Source: Morinoia aosen (lineage: Eukaryota; Arthropoda; Malacostraca; Amphipoda; Talitridae). Taken from it: DNA of 64,000 bases. The position numbers were made by a program, and so were the translations under genes. The notes under the pieces are model-generated. The model ran no database searches. It was given only the letters and a program-made list of their open reading frames with translations, and had not been told where the DNA came from. The stretch is taken from contig CM059567.1 in assembly GCA_030386875.1 (NCBI GenBank), positions 55,102,020 through 55,166,019 of the forward strand, written 5' to 3'. This document shows, piece by piece, positions 10,868-20,680 of the stretch (position 1 is the stretch's first letter; each line of letters opens with the position of its first letter).

Positions 10868-11195
10868 CTTGCTTGGGCCTCCCTAACTACAATAAAGGAG
10901 TTTTAAAGAGGATAAGGATGAAGGCATCATTTATTAAGGAGTTAAAGCAACGCAGAGTCTATCCCAAACAAGATAGAAAGATTAAGTTAAGATGTCAGTT
11001 TATGAAACAAGATAAAGTTGAAAAAGTCGTCAGTGCTAAAAAAATATGACAATGAACCGAAAAGAAACGGCCCATAACAAAAAAACTTATTCTATTTCAA
11101 CAAAAGAAAAGCTTATTAAATCTTTAACTCGGGACCTCACATTTCTCCCTGGGCGTGCTAATTCTCAGATACAATAACATCCTCCTGGGGGCTGT
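10868..11195 (-). mobile_element. Family R retroposon copy E
   Basis: Diverged but nearly full length. Landmarks in order are GGGCCTCCCTAACTACAA, AAAGGAGTTTTAAAGAG, AGGCATCATTTATTAAGG, GATAAAGTTGAAAAAGTCG, AATGAACCGAAAAGAAACGG, TTTAACTCGGGACCTCACAT and the 5' module with CTAATTCTCAGATACAATA. No clear target duplication, so it is probably old. Confidence 0.7.
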
Positions 11196-11199
11196 TGAA

Positions 11200-11900
11200 G
11201 TGATTTTTCAAAATGAAAATGTAATTTAAATCATGTATTCAAAGAAGATTCAAGTTCGTTAAATTGGAACCGTGACAATAGTACGACACAGCTTCAACTA
11301 CGGTAAGTTGAACCAACTTTAAATATTAACAGATGTAAGGAGCAATGATGCACGTCCAATAACTAGAACACATTTGGTACAACATCAAAAATATAAACAC
11401 TGAACATTTCACCCTCGCACTTAGGCATATTAAAATTTCTCTTCATTATTTTCTATACACTTTCGTAATAAAATCGAGATAAGAAGTATATTTCACAGGC
11501 TATTCCATAAGATAGCAAGAGTTCTCACTTCTGGGCACACATCAAACGGCGTGGGTTGATACAGAATAACTGATCTCACACAAACATGTTTCTGATGGCA
11601 ATACATCTATATATAGTCAAAAAGACTTCTGAGGCAACACACGAGCTGTGGCTACGGATGTGCTAAGGCCACAACGCTTCCAGTCCACGCTTCAAAGTAG
11701 TAATTGTGTGCCTCACGACATATATACTTGACAGACTAAAAAGCTCTAATGGAGGCTTCTTGATACTTCCAATATTGTCAAGGTGCGTCACAGAAGTCCA
11801 CGTTAAAACATACACTAATACACGTATTCATGAGACACCCATCAAGATGTCACAATTATAAGATTTTAACTTAGTTCTGAGGCGATATTGCAATCAAATA
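11200..11900. other. No gene recognised
   Basis: Unique AT-rich sequence without notable repeats or domains. Confidence 0.4.
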
Positions 11901-11902
11901 GA

Positions 11903-12034
11903 CACTTTTACTGCTAATACACTGAGAAAAACAAAAATTATCACATTGCTACAAAAATGAACATGGGCTTGATCTTAGGTCACTTTCGCTGTTGATACAC
12001 TGGGAAAAACAAAAATTCTCACATTGCTACAAAA
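11903..12034. repeat. Direct duplication, 54 bp, period 78
   Basis: Copies at 11903-11956 and 11981-12034, both running CACTTT..CTG, ATACACTG, GAAAAACAAAAATT and CACATTGCTACAAAA with few differences. The 24 bases between them are unique, so the original duplication was either 78 bp and half has decayed, or 54 bp with an insertion. Confidence 0.85.
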
Positions 12035-12733
12035 GCGACCGTGGAGGGGAGAAAAGAACGGAGCGCAATCAGGCGTGAACAACACACGTTGGAAGAAGCT
12101 GAGCGGCGTGACCTAGCTAACTCGAGTCGAGCCCAGGTCACAACGAAGCCCACTAACCTGACCCAATTGCAAGCGAGGGTCGCCTCCACAACGCGCAGGA
12201 AGTGCAGCAACGCTGCGGTCGTGTGGCTCAACACCGCGCACGTCAGATAGGCGCTGCGAACAGCTTTTCCTACGCGTGGCGGATGAGTTTTTCTTGCGGT
12301 ACAGCGTGTCAAACTTAGGCGCCGTGTAACACGTTGACAATGTATTGGGACATATGTGTCTGACTAGGTAAATTGCTTATTTACGTCCTAGTGAGGTAAA
12401 TATTATCTCGCATTTATACTTTTACATTTCTTATAAAGGATGGAAACGCATTCGAGCAGTAAAGTCGATTTTCCAATTCTGTGTCTTACAACCTGACCAA
12501 ATCAACCATACGATCCGCACAAACGTAGTTAACATGTTAAAAGGTGTAAGCCACGAAGGATCGAAATTTGACTGGTACGACGGTCGAATACATGGATTGC
12601 TTGGTTATCGATTCGGAAACGTCATGCATTGCTAAGGAAATTATATCATGCTGCTGAAATAAAACTTTAATTTCCATTCTAAGCGTACATAATTTAAAGA
12701 TGGAATTCCATCACAGATTCGATTAGATGATAG
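12035..12733. other. GC-rich patch, then AT-rich unique sequence
   Basis: 12040-12320 is GC- and CpG-rich and open on both strands (97 residues minus, 69 plus) without recognisable motifs. It resembles the patches at 5.5-6.0, 15.5 and 19.6 kb. Promoter or exon status cannot be shown. Confidence 0.3.
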
Positions 12734-13022
12734 CTGAAGCTGCCTAAACTGCAACAAAGGAGTTCCAAAGGAAGGAAGACACCATTTAGTATGGAATTGA
12801 GAAAACGCAGAATCTATGCACCAGGTGCATAGAAACAGTGAGTTGAGAAGGAAGATTAAGAAATAAGATTAAAGTTAAGATGAAAGGAGTAAGTGCTGAA
12901 AATTTGACAGCTGTGAACGAAAAAAAGATGACTCGTGACAAAACTAAAAAACTATTCTATATATACACAAGAAAGACCTACCTAACTTTTAGCTCGGAAT
13001 CTCAAATACACCCCCTGGGGGT
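12734..13022 (-). mobile_element. Family R retroposon copy F
   Basis: Landmarks are GAAGCTGCCTAAACTGCAAC, AAAGGAGTTCCAAAGGAAGG, GACACCATTTAGTATGGAAT, ACCAGGTGCATAGAAACAG, ATGACTCGTGACAAAAC, CTAACTTTTAGCTCGGAATC and ACCCCCTGGGGG. Its 5' end is cut within the 5' module. No clear target duplication. Confidence 0.75.
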
Positions 13023-13383
13023 CTCTAGAGGAAGATAAAAAAGTGAAAAGAGTGGAAGCGGCACACTGACGAGTCGTAAGTCTCAGGGCAAACACCCATC
13101 AGCTACTTGTCACGTTCAGTGTGAAAACTGGCGAGAAGACAGCACGCTGCACGTCGCGCTGTTGCTGCGTATCAGCATAAGCCTCAACACTCCCACTCTT
13201 CCTGGCCTAAAAGTAGTACTCCGGCTTCTTATGAAATATGATGAACTGAAGAGACATAAATTGACTACTCGACAAGTTCAAGAAAGATTACTAAATATTT
13301 GATGAAAAATTTGATGTGAGGTGAGAAGACAACGAATTCAAAATTATGATCTTCAGATCGAAGTTACTTTTTTATATTAATTA

Positions 13384-13620
13384 GGTTTCAGTAGACTCAA
13401 TAAATGCGGTCTCTGGAGAGCAAATAGAAGGGACCATCTAGTATGGACTGCAGAAAACGAGTCATCTATGCAGAAGGTATGTTCCCACGCATGATACTGG
13501 GCGCACACAAACAGTAAATTAAGAATGAAGAGGAAGAAAGGACAAAAAAAGAGGTAGAAAAGACAAAGAAGAGATAGCAAAGAAGGCATGAAAATTAAAA
13601 GAATTAAAGCAGGCACAGAA
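13384..13620 (-). mobile_element. Family R retroposon, diverged 3' half (copy G)
   Basis: TAGGTTTCAGTAGACTCAAT, GGGACCATCTAGTATGGACT, AACGAGTCATCTATGCAGAA and ACACAAACAGTAAATTAAG follow family order. Like 18103-18420, it has the longer subfamily insert between ATGCAGAAGGT and the AAACAGTAA block (GTTCCCACGCATGATACTG). The 5' half is degraded beyond recognition; 13660-13760 keeps only a terminal CCCCCTGAGGGA-like motif. Confidence 0.6.
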
Positions 13621-13763
13621 GAACAAGTGTCTCGAAGGCCTAGTTACAGCCAAGGTAACTTGGCATTATCACCCGCGGAGGCGTCAGTCCCCATAGCATG
13701 GGGTAGATCAACATAACTGAAAAAAAACCTATGGCCTTTCCTATGCCCCCTGAGGGAATCGAA

Positions 13764-13985
13764 TTAACACGTTCTGTGCCGCTTGATGCTCATGTGCGTC
13801 AAGCGATCTCTTGATGTGTACCGCTGACGTAAATGCGCGTCGTTTATTCCTTTGCATTCAATGACGTGCAAATTTGTTCGGAAGGCACGATATATTTAAT
13901 ATTCATTATTTTCAAAATCGATCTCTAAAATTAATTCGAGTTGAATTTTGAACTTCAGTTTAAACTGTCGCAGTTAACACGAAAA
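13764..13985. mobile_element. TTAA-type MITE, copy 2 (piggyBac-like, inferred)
   Basis: About 222 bp. It starts TTAACACGTTCTGTGCCGC and ends with TTGAACTTCAGTTTAAACTG and TCGCAGTTAACACG, the same right end as 2010-2242 and 54444-54671. The interior is CpG-rich on the left (GCGTCAAGCG, GCGCGTCG) and AT-rich on the right. The expected outer TTAA on the right is lost in an A run. No coding capacity. Confidence 0.55.
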
Positions 13986-14017
13986 AAAACACATTTACAT
14001 GCGACGGTTAAATTTTA

Positions 14018-14094
14018 TGAGTAGTAGTAGTAGTAGTAGTAACATGGGTTTGCTAGCGCTTCAGTTACTCAAACTATATCGCACCGAAGGTCAC
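14018..14094. repeat. (AGT)n microsatellite plus short dispersed repeat
   Basis: Seven AGT units at about 14019-14040 lead directly into the ~55-bp block also found at 1543-1603. The microsatellite at the boundary may be the simple-repeat end of a small retroposon. Confidence 0.6.
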
Positions 14095-14584
14095 ATATTT
14101 CAATTCGTATCAGACTCTTCCAAATAAGCACACAAGATGAACATCACTGTTATTTGAAACATCAAAATTATATGAAAATCGTGATTACAAATACAACTCA
14201 AAATTACAAGTGTCTCCCCATTAAAATTTGTACACAACACAGTACATTCGAAAGCACTGAGCAGCCAAACCCCGTAGGGGGTTTCAGCTGCCCACCCATT
14301 TATGGCCGGACGAGCAGTCTTTCATAAACAATTGTACAGGTAGTACTTTCGAGAACTTCCGGGACCACAACTTTGCATTAAAACCGTGAATTATCCCACG
14401 CAGAGGTAAATTCGCGAGTTGCAATGAGGCAATTATACGCGTTCGCTGACCTCGCGAGTTTCACGAATTGCCTTGATCTTATCTTGAATAACCAAGACGG
14501 GCTACGGGACCACGTTGCGGTGACAGAACAAAGCCTTACAGCCTACACATTTCGAGGTCAAAGAAGCGCACGTTCCCCGGTTAT

Positions 14585-14594
14585 TTTTATTATA

Positions 14595-14632
<38 letters not shown>

Positions 14633-14976
14633 AGAAAGTTTTAGCCTCCCTTAACCACGACAAAGATGTTCCAAGAGAGGAAAGAGGAAGGCACCATTTA
14701 GTATGGAGTTGAGGGAACGCGGAATCTATGCACAAGGTGCATAGAAACAGTAAGCTAGGAAAGAAGTTCATGAAACAAGAAAAAAGTTGAAGAAGAAAGT
14801 AGTAGGTGCTGAAAAACAGGACAGCAGTGAACCGAGAAAAGATGGTCCGTAACAAAACAAAAACCTATTTTATTACAACAAAAAGGAAGCCTACCTAACC
14901 TTTAGCTCGGGCCCTCACATAGTCCCCCTGGGAGCGCCAATTCCCATAGATACAATAGTTGTATCCCCCTGAGGGG
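14585..14976 (-). mobile_element. Family R retroposon copy H, complete with TSD
   Basis: Complete insertion of 392 bp. Perfect 14-bp target duplications CGTTCCCCGGTTAT flank it at 14571-14584 and 14977-14990. Read on the minus strand it runs from a 5' module (CCCCTCAGGGGGATACAAC, ATTGTATCTATGGGAATTGG, GCTCCCAGGGGGACTATG, GGGCCCGAGCTAAAGG) through a pyrimidine-rich interior to GTTAAGGGAGGCTAAAAC and a (TAA)n tail of about 48 bp (14585-14634). A variable-length direct repeat plus a simple-repeat 3' tail is the signature of target-primed reverse transcription. No protein is encoded, so it would depend on a LINE in trans. The minus frame at 14502-14855 is only repeat sequence. Confidence 0.9.
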
Positions 14977-14990
14977 CGTTCCCCGGTTAT

Positions 14991-16119
14991 CATATTGAAC
15001 TCAAAAGGTTCTAAAATTAAATGTAGACAAGTAAAGTATGGACTAGAATATCAACGAATATCATATGAACAAGAATATTTGAACCGCATGGGTACTTTGA
15101 ATGTTAGTATTTCCCACTATGATACATAGACCGTCGTTGTTGTAACACAAAATAGCTGACTGCTGACGCGAGACGAGTTTAGCTTCTTCAAAAATTAGCA
15201 AAGCAAGACAAGAAACGAGTAAATTATTCCCAATAAAAGAGTGGGATTTTATTCACTGCTTTAATATGCTCTATAAGGCAAAAAACGCAGCACGAAATTC
15301 TTTACATTGATAGTTCGATTAATACCGTAACAAAGTATTTCAAATGATCCTCAGCCAATATAACGTACAATTATTATCACCGAGAGCAAACGAGGACGTA
15401 TGAGGCGACCATAAACAAAACTAGTGTATTACACGATAATAAACTTCACAATGCTCTACAGTCCTAGAATGTAAAAAAACTCATGAAGTTTAGCCATGCG
15501 CGGGCAGGTGAAGGATGCAACATCCTACAGGCCACGATTTAGGAGAGAGAAAGTTCGCAACGGCGACCGTCGCAGCGTGAGCGCAGGTGACAGCTCTTCT
15601 CAACTCCCGGCCTGCCTTCAACGCTGCCAAGCGAACGATGGCTATACGAAAACGGGCTAGATTTCGACCACATTATGCAGGGCAATTGATACTCCAGCGA
15701 ATGATGCTGTAGTGTTCACGTAAAAAATAAAGCACTGTAGTAATTTAATTTATGGAATAAATTTAGATTAAAAATATAAAAAACAGTGATTGTACAATGC
15801 CAGACTCAACTGTGAAAGGAGTGAAAAGCACAGTCCGCTGACCACTTATACGGAGAAAAAAATAGTATGAACCAAAACGGGAAAATACAAAAGCTTCATT
15901 AAAAGCTCCACTCTAAACTTAGCAGCTTTTTGGGTAGGCTGGGAAAAATACTTCAGGTGAATTTGACCAAAGAGAAATCTTTCAGTGAGTTACCACTCAT
16001 GTGAGCAAAACGATGCCCAGGAAATCCTACGGCCCAAATTATATGCATGGCAATGCGTACAGATACGCGCATCGACATTTTTCGACAAACTACTTACGTC
16101 TACAGCTTAGAAAACGTCC
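14991..16119. other. No gene recognised
   Basis: Unique AT-rich sequence with one GC-richer patch (15540-15660). No domain or repeat was identified. Confidence 0.4.
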
Positions 16120-16120
16120 T

Positions 16121-16232
16121 AGGTACATCACGCCGAGTCACAATTCGCCAGGTGCGTCGAGTCACATTCACCAGGTACGCCGAATCACAATTCGCCAGGC
16201 ACGCCGAGTGACAATTCACCAGATACGCCTCT
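16121..16232. repeat. Minisatellite, 24-bp period, ~4.5 units
   Basis: Units of AGGTACGCCGAATCACAATT plus CGCC, with variants, starting at about 16121, 16150, 16173, 16197 and 16221; the first unit is longer and the second one base short. The period is divisible by three, so most of the array stays open in the plus frame (16001-16249), giving RRITIRQ-like repeats. I see no independent support for a protein. Confidence 0.8.
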
Positions 16233-16465
16233 GCATGGGGTCCAACTAGAAGCTATGATCTCGGAAGATGGGTGGGGAATGGCTTCGGCAAAACATGAAA
16301 TTTATACAGACCGAACGAGTGTCGAGCCAAAAACTGACGAAGAGCACAACATTGCTCATAAACTTCCACTCTAACAAATCAGAAAATAATTCTTTCAAGT
16401 ACAACATGCAACACTCGTACGCATAATCACGATATTTCAATTTATGTTAATTTTTAACTATGTGT

Positions 16466-16757
16466 TCGATCGAATTAGGAAGGATGAACCATTTAGAATA
16501 GAATTAAGAGAACGCGGTATCTGTGCCCAAGGTGCATTCCCACTTGAGATCTCTCGCGCTTAGACCGAGCAAGTTGGGAACGAAGTTTATGGAACGAGAA
16601 AAAATTGAAGAAAATAATACGTGCTAAAAAAACAGGTAAGTAGTGAACCGAAAGACGATGGTCATTTCGATTTTAACAAAACTTGAGCTTAACGAAATCT
16701 ATAGCTCGGGACCTCAGATCTTCTTCCTGAGAGCGTTATTTCTCATAGATACAATAA
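16466..16757 (-). mobile_element. Family R retroposon copy I
   Basis: Landmarks are AAGGATGAACCATTTAGAAT, AGAGAACGCGGTATCTGTGC, AAGGTGCATTCCCACTTGAG (the longer subfamily insert), TAGTGAACCGAAAGACGATG, TATAGCTCGGGACCTCAG and CTCATAGATACAATAATTG. Its extreme 3' end is missing. No target duplication seen. Confidence 0.7.
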
Positions 16758-17593
16758 TTGCCTTCCAATGAAGAGCACGTAAACTTAATTGCAATAATTA
16801 GCGCACAACAGGTTAGTGCTGAGTAACTAGCTCATCTAAAGAAGATGACTCGACGAACAAAAGGTTGGAAGTAAGGGGTGGGGCAGTAAACATTTGGGCT
16901 AAGGCAAGAAGGGCTACTCAAGGTTGCGGAGCGGCAACAGCGCACAACCTCTGCACATGAAGCGTCAAGGACAGCAACTCCAGAGTAAAATACGGACCTG
17001 CAACTCCATGCAATCACTCACCTAACTGCATGTAAGCAAGAAATGTCATGTCGCGGTGCAATGAGGAGTTCAGGCCTCAGCAAATTATCATCACACTTCA
17101 AGATCAGTCCATTAAAAGACAGTACGCACACTTTACCACAGCAGCAGATTAGACCACAAGCCATTGTAGGAAATACTCATGATGAATATCATATAGACTG
17201 ACTCAAAGTCACGAATAAACGTAACTACACAGGTGCACGCAAAGCATTTATTTGAACTATGAGATCTCGCAGCTACACATTGGCGTCACGATGCACCACC
17301 TGCATTAGCAACAAAACAAACTCTGGAGTCAGCAATTCCGGCCTTTTAGGACATCAATAGTCTCAAATCTTCCATTGTCAGCGTTAGTTAACTAAACAGA
17401 TGCAAATACCTCCATGGAATTCGTGCGGTTAGAACTCCAAATTCAACTTGTATCAAAATTTAGATGTTCAGTTAGAGTAAGAAGTTCGCCCAAGCATTCC
17501 AAGGAAGTCGTTGAATGAGACAAAAAGTGAGGTGCGTTGATCTTTTAAATGCTTTGAACGGGTTCTTTGGAGTGGAAGCATTCACCGAACTTC
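16758..17593. other. No gene recognised
   Basis: Unique sequence. Short frames on both strands show no motifs. Confidence 0.4.
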
Positions 17594-17662
17594 CTATCTG
17601 GGATTTCGAACCCACAGCACATTATCTCAAGCAGCACAGCTGCGCAGTTACCGCAAGCATGA
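17594..17662 (-). mobile_element. Possible tRNA-derived SINE fragment
   Basis: On the minus strand the sequence holds GTGGGTTCGAAATCCCA, which contains a good Pol III B-box (GGTTCGAAATCC). It is preceded at about 30-40 bases by GCGGTAACTGCGCAGCTGTG, where an A-box would lie. The T-arm stem is imperfect (an 8-base loop in TGGG/CCCA pairing), which argues against a functional tRNA. No tail or target duplication seen. It could also be chance. Confidence 0.3.
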
Positions 17663-17899
17663 TGAATTTATGCCAACGAATCTTATCAGAGCCCATAAAA
17701 CATTGAGTCGTTACATATGCAATCTGACAATTCTAATTCGCATTTATAATGAATTTAGAATTTATTCTTTCACGAAATTTACCATTCAAGTATTTTTTTC
17801 AATTTTGAAGGACAATTCGTACTGTGTTCATAACTTTATTCAACGTAAAATTAACTTTAGCACAGAGTATCAGTAGAAGTATAATCATTTGAGGTGTTT

Positions 17900-18095
17900 T
17901 ATTATGACTCCCTATCCACAACAAAGGCGATCGCAAGAGAACGAAGAGAAGGGACCATTTAGTATAGAAACAAAGAAACTGGGAATCTATGCACAAGGTC
18001 AGTCTCCCACATTCCTCGCAGAAGACTCAAGGTGTGTCCCCATGCCCAGTGCAAAGAAACAAAACACTGAAAGAAGTTTATAGCAAAAGATTAAA
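17900..18095 (-). mobile_element. Family R retroposon, 3' portion (copy J)
   Basis: TGACTCCCTATCCACAACAA, GGGACCATTTAGTATAGAAA and GGGAATCTATGCACAAGGTC fit the family. It has the long subfamily insert between the ATGCACAAGGT block and the AAACA block (TCCCACATTCCTCGC, GTGTCCCCATGCCCAG). The 5' half is missing; copy K starts just downstream. Confidence 0.65.
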
Positions 18096-18102
18096 ATTAA
18101 AA

Positions 18103-18420
18103 GTTTCAGCCTCCTTAACCGCTACAAAGGCGTTCCAAAGAGAGGAAGGAGGAAGGTACAATTCAGTACGGAGGTAAGGGAACGCTGAATCTATGCACAT
18201 GGCGTGTTCCGGCACAGGATGCCTTGCATACAGAAACAGTAAGTTAATAAATAAGGCAATAAGTTAAAAAAAAATACAATAGATGCTATGAAAAAGAACT
18301 ACAGTGAACCGAGGATAGATGGGAAACAAAAAGCTTATTGTACTTGAACGAGAGGAAGCGCTCCTCTGACCTTCAGCTCGGGATCTCAATCTCCCTGTTG
18401 AGAGCACTAATTAATTCCCA
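18103..18420 (-). mobile_element. Family R retroposon copy K, long subfamily
   Basis: Nearly full copy: TTTCAGCCTCCTTAACCGC, AAAGGCGTTCCAAAGAGAGG, ACAATTCAGTACGGAGGTAA, then the insert GGCGTGTTCCGGCACAGGAT, then CAGAAACAGTAAGTTAATAA, AGTGAACCGAGGATAGATGG, CTTCAGCTCGGGATCTCA and TTGAGAGCACTAATTAATTC. The insert is absent from copies H, M and P, which defines a longer and presumably older subfamily. Confidence 0.75.
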
Positions 18421-18494
18421 GCAAGTTCCTAAAAATCCATGATAGGAAGTAGAATAACTTACACCTATAAAACATTTTCTGCTGTTTATAAGTT

Positions 18495-19165
18495 TGGATT
18501 ATATGTTAGTTTAAGCCTCCCTAACCGCTAAAAAAAACGTATCGAAGAGAGGAAGGCACCATTTAGTATGGAGATCAGGGAATGCGGATTTTATGCAGAA
18601 GAGACATAGATTAGATTAGATTATTAGTTAGTTTAAGCCTCCCTATCCTCAACAAATGAGATCCAAAGAGAGGAAGGAAGAAGGCACCATTTAGTATGGA
18701 GTTAAGGGAACGTGGAATCTATGCAGAAAAGGCATAGAAACAGTAAGATGAGAAAGAAGTTCATGAAACAAGATCAAAGTTGAAGAAGAAAGTAGTAGGT
18801 GCTGAAAAAACAGGACAGCAGTGAACCGAAAAAAAGATGGTCCGTAACAAAACAAAATCCTATTCTATTTTAACAAAAAAGAAAGCCTACCTAACCTTTA
18901 GCTCGGGCCCACACATTATCCCCCTGGGAGCGCCAATTCCCATAGATACATTAATTGTATCCCCCTGAGGGGGCAGAAGAGACATAGAAACAGTAAGTTG
19001 ACAAAGAAGTTCATGAAATGAGATAAAAGTTCACGATCAAAAAGTCGCAGGTTATGAAAAATAGGACAGCAGTGAACCGAAAAAAGGTGGTCCTTGACAT
19101 AATTAAAAAAAAACATTTTATTTCAACAAAAAGAAGACCTAACTAACTTTCAGGTCCGAGAATTA
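18495..19165 (-). mobile_element. Family R retroposon copy L, split by copy M
   Basis: The 3' part is at 18495-18610 (TTTAAGCCTCCCTAACCGC, GGCACCATTTAGTATGGAG, ATGCAGAAGAGACATAGA) and the rest resumes at 18973 with the duplicated GCAGAAGAGACATAGA, then AACAGTAAGTTGACAAAG, CAGTGAACCGAAAAAAGGTG and AACTTTCAGGTCCGAG. Copy M lies between the two duplicates. Joining the halves restores the family order, which confirms the nesting. Confidence 0.85.
18611..18972 (-). mobile_element. Family R retroposon copy M, complete, nested in L
   Basis: 362-bp insertion flanked by perfect 16-bp direct repeats GCAGAAGAGACATAGA (18595-18610 and 18973-18988) that belong to copy L. It has a TTAGATTAGATTATTAGTTAG tail side (a minus-strand (AATCT)n tail) and a complete body with ATGAGATCCAAAGAGAGG, GGCACCATTTAGTATGGAG, GAACGTGGAATCTATGC, AACCTTTAGCTCGGGCCC and the 5' terminus ATTGTATCCCCCTGAGGG. 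Close similarity to copies N and P marks the youngest subfamily. Confidence 0.92.
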
Positions 19166-19170
19166 GAACA

Positions 19171-19550
19171 GGATATAAGTCATTTCAAGCCTTCCTAGTT
19201 TAGTTTATTAGTTAGTTTAAGCCTCCCTATCCTCGACAATGAGATGTAAAGAGAGGAAGGAAGAAGGCACCATTTAGTATGGAGTTAAGGGAACGTGGAA
19301 TCTATGCAGAAAGGGCACAGAAACAGAAAGCTAAAAAAGAATTTCATGAAACAAGAAAAAGTTGAAGAAGAAAGTGGTAGGCGGTGAAAAACAGGACAGC
19401 AGTGAACCGAAAAAAAGATGGTCCGTAACACAACAAAACCTATTCTATTTTAACAAAAGAAAGCCTACCTAACCTTTAGCTCGGGCCCTCACTCAAGCCT
19501 TCCTAATCACAACAAAGAGAGAAAGGATATAAGCACCATTTAGTAAGACG
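19171..19550 (-). mobile_element. Family R retroposon copy O, 3' fragment split by copy N
   Basis: ATAAGTCATTTCAAGCCTTC is interrupted by copy N and resumes at 19493 with TCAAGCCTTCCTAATCACAA, AAAGAGAGAAAGGATATAAG and GCACCATTTAGTAAGACG. Only the 3' ~80 bp of the family is recognisable; after about 19550 the sequence is unrelated and GC-rich. Confidence 0.65.
19198..19492 (-). mobile_element. Family R retroposon copy N, 5'-truncated with TSD
   Basis: 295 bp, flanked by perfect 13-bp direct repeats TCAAGCCTTCCTA (19185-19197 and 19493-19505) that belong to copy O. The body matches copies M and P (AATGAGATGTAAAGAGAGG, GGCACCATTTAGTATGGAG, GAACGTGGAATCTATGC, AGCTCGGGCCCTCAC), but the 5' module is absent and the element stops at GTGAGGGCCCGAG. 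A 5' truncation together with a target duplication is diagnostic of LINE-type retroposition. A TTTAGTTTATTAGTTAG tail side is present. Confidence 0.92.
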
Positions 19551-20342
19551 TTGTGGGACGTAGCGAATGGTAAAGCCCACGTAGCCACGGCACGCAGCAC
19601 CCAGCTATTGATGGGAACAGTTGCAGTGAGTCCGGATGTGAACAGACGCACGGATAGCCAAGGTTCGTGCAGGAAGGCAGTTAACACACGCAGAAATCAA
19701 TGGCAAAGAGATGAGCTGCACTTCGCGCTAAGTGGACGCGAGCTGCTCGCAGAGGATCAAAGAAATATTCTAATGAAAAAGGACACATAAACACGACCGT
19801 CTTCATTATAAATGCTGAAATTTGCATTAAATCTTTATTAGGACTGCACTGGTAATAAATTTAACTTAAGAAATATACAGTAATATACAAATTAATATAC
19901 AAAGTAACACACCCACCTTTATTAATGACCCAGTTCATCACAAGACTATGGTGGGTCGTTTAAGCTTACAACGAGAGACTGATTACCCTCCCTCTTCTCA
20001 GCGGACCCGAACTTAGAAAAAGGATTCTACCATAATATCGGATAATATTTAAAACTCTACTGCAGTATTGGATAGCACATATCGTAACTAATTTTTTGTA
20101 CGACTCCGAGTAACGAAAATAGCGCGACGAAACTGGAAATTAAACTCAATGATGATGATAACCTAACAAATTAAAAACCCATAAGGCTTGTATTTAGGTT
20201 GAAAAATACGAGTAATTCATAAAAATATAGGTGAGGTTCAGGTCGCCTATATAACACTATTTAATGAATATACACAAATGTTCAAATAAGTTATTGTTAC
20301 ACAGAAGCAGACGAACTTGGATAGGAAATCAACAGAATTAAT
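19551..20342. other. No gene recognised
   Basis: GC-rich at 19545-19760, where a 79-residue plus frame carries no recognisable motif, then AT-rich. A GACCCA...TGGGTCGT pair near 19927-19960 resembles the palindrome of the MITE at 2010-2242 and may be a remnant of that family. Confidence 0.35.
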
Positions 20343-20680
20343 AAACAAAATAAAAATGGCGTTCCATCTAAGAAATTTTATCAATACCCACGCAGCCTCA
20401 CTCAATATGATCCTTCAGAAGAATATAAACAACAATCTAGTGTGTTCGGAACCTTACCTCCCGCACAGAACAACCTCTAACCACATGAACGCCCGCACCA
20501 CACGCCAAGTGAAACAAAATAAAATTGACGTTCCAGCTGAGAAATTTCATCAATACCCACGCAGCAACACTCGATATGACTCTTCAGCAGAATATAAGCA
20601 ACAAACTATTGCGTTCGAAGCCTTCCCTCCGGCACAGGACAGCCTCTAACCACACGAACACCCGCACCACACGCCAGGCA
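20343..20680. repeat. Tandem duplication, two 169-bp units
   Basis: Unit 1 starts at 20343 and unit 2 at 20512. Aligned landmarks are AAACAAAATAAAA, ATCAATACCCACGCAGC, GAATATAA, AACCTCTAACCAC / AGCCTCTAACCAC and CCCGCACCACACGCCA. Both stay open in equivalent frames and give similar peptides (RNFINTHAASLNM / RNFINTHAATLDM). I counted about 20 differing codons, of which about 15 change the amino acid. That excess of replacements is what drift without protein constraint gives, so I call this a non-coding duplication. Confidence 0.85.

Noticed and set aside
12040..12320. CpG-island promoter
   Set aside because: GC-rich and open on both strands, but similar patches recur without any linked exon, so composition alone is not enough.
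17594..17662. A functional tRNA gene on the minus strand
   Set aside because: A B-box-like sequence is present, but the T-arm, anticodon arm and acceptor stem do not pair properly; at most a SINE fragment.
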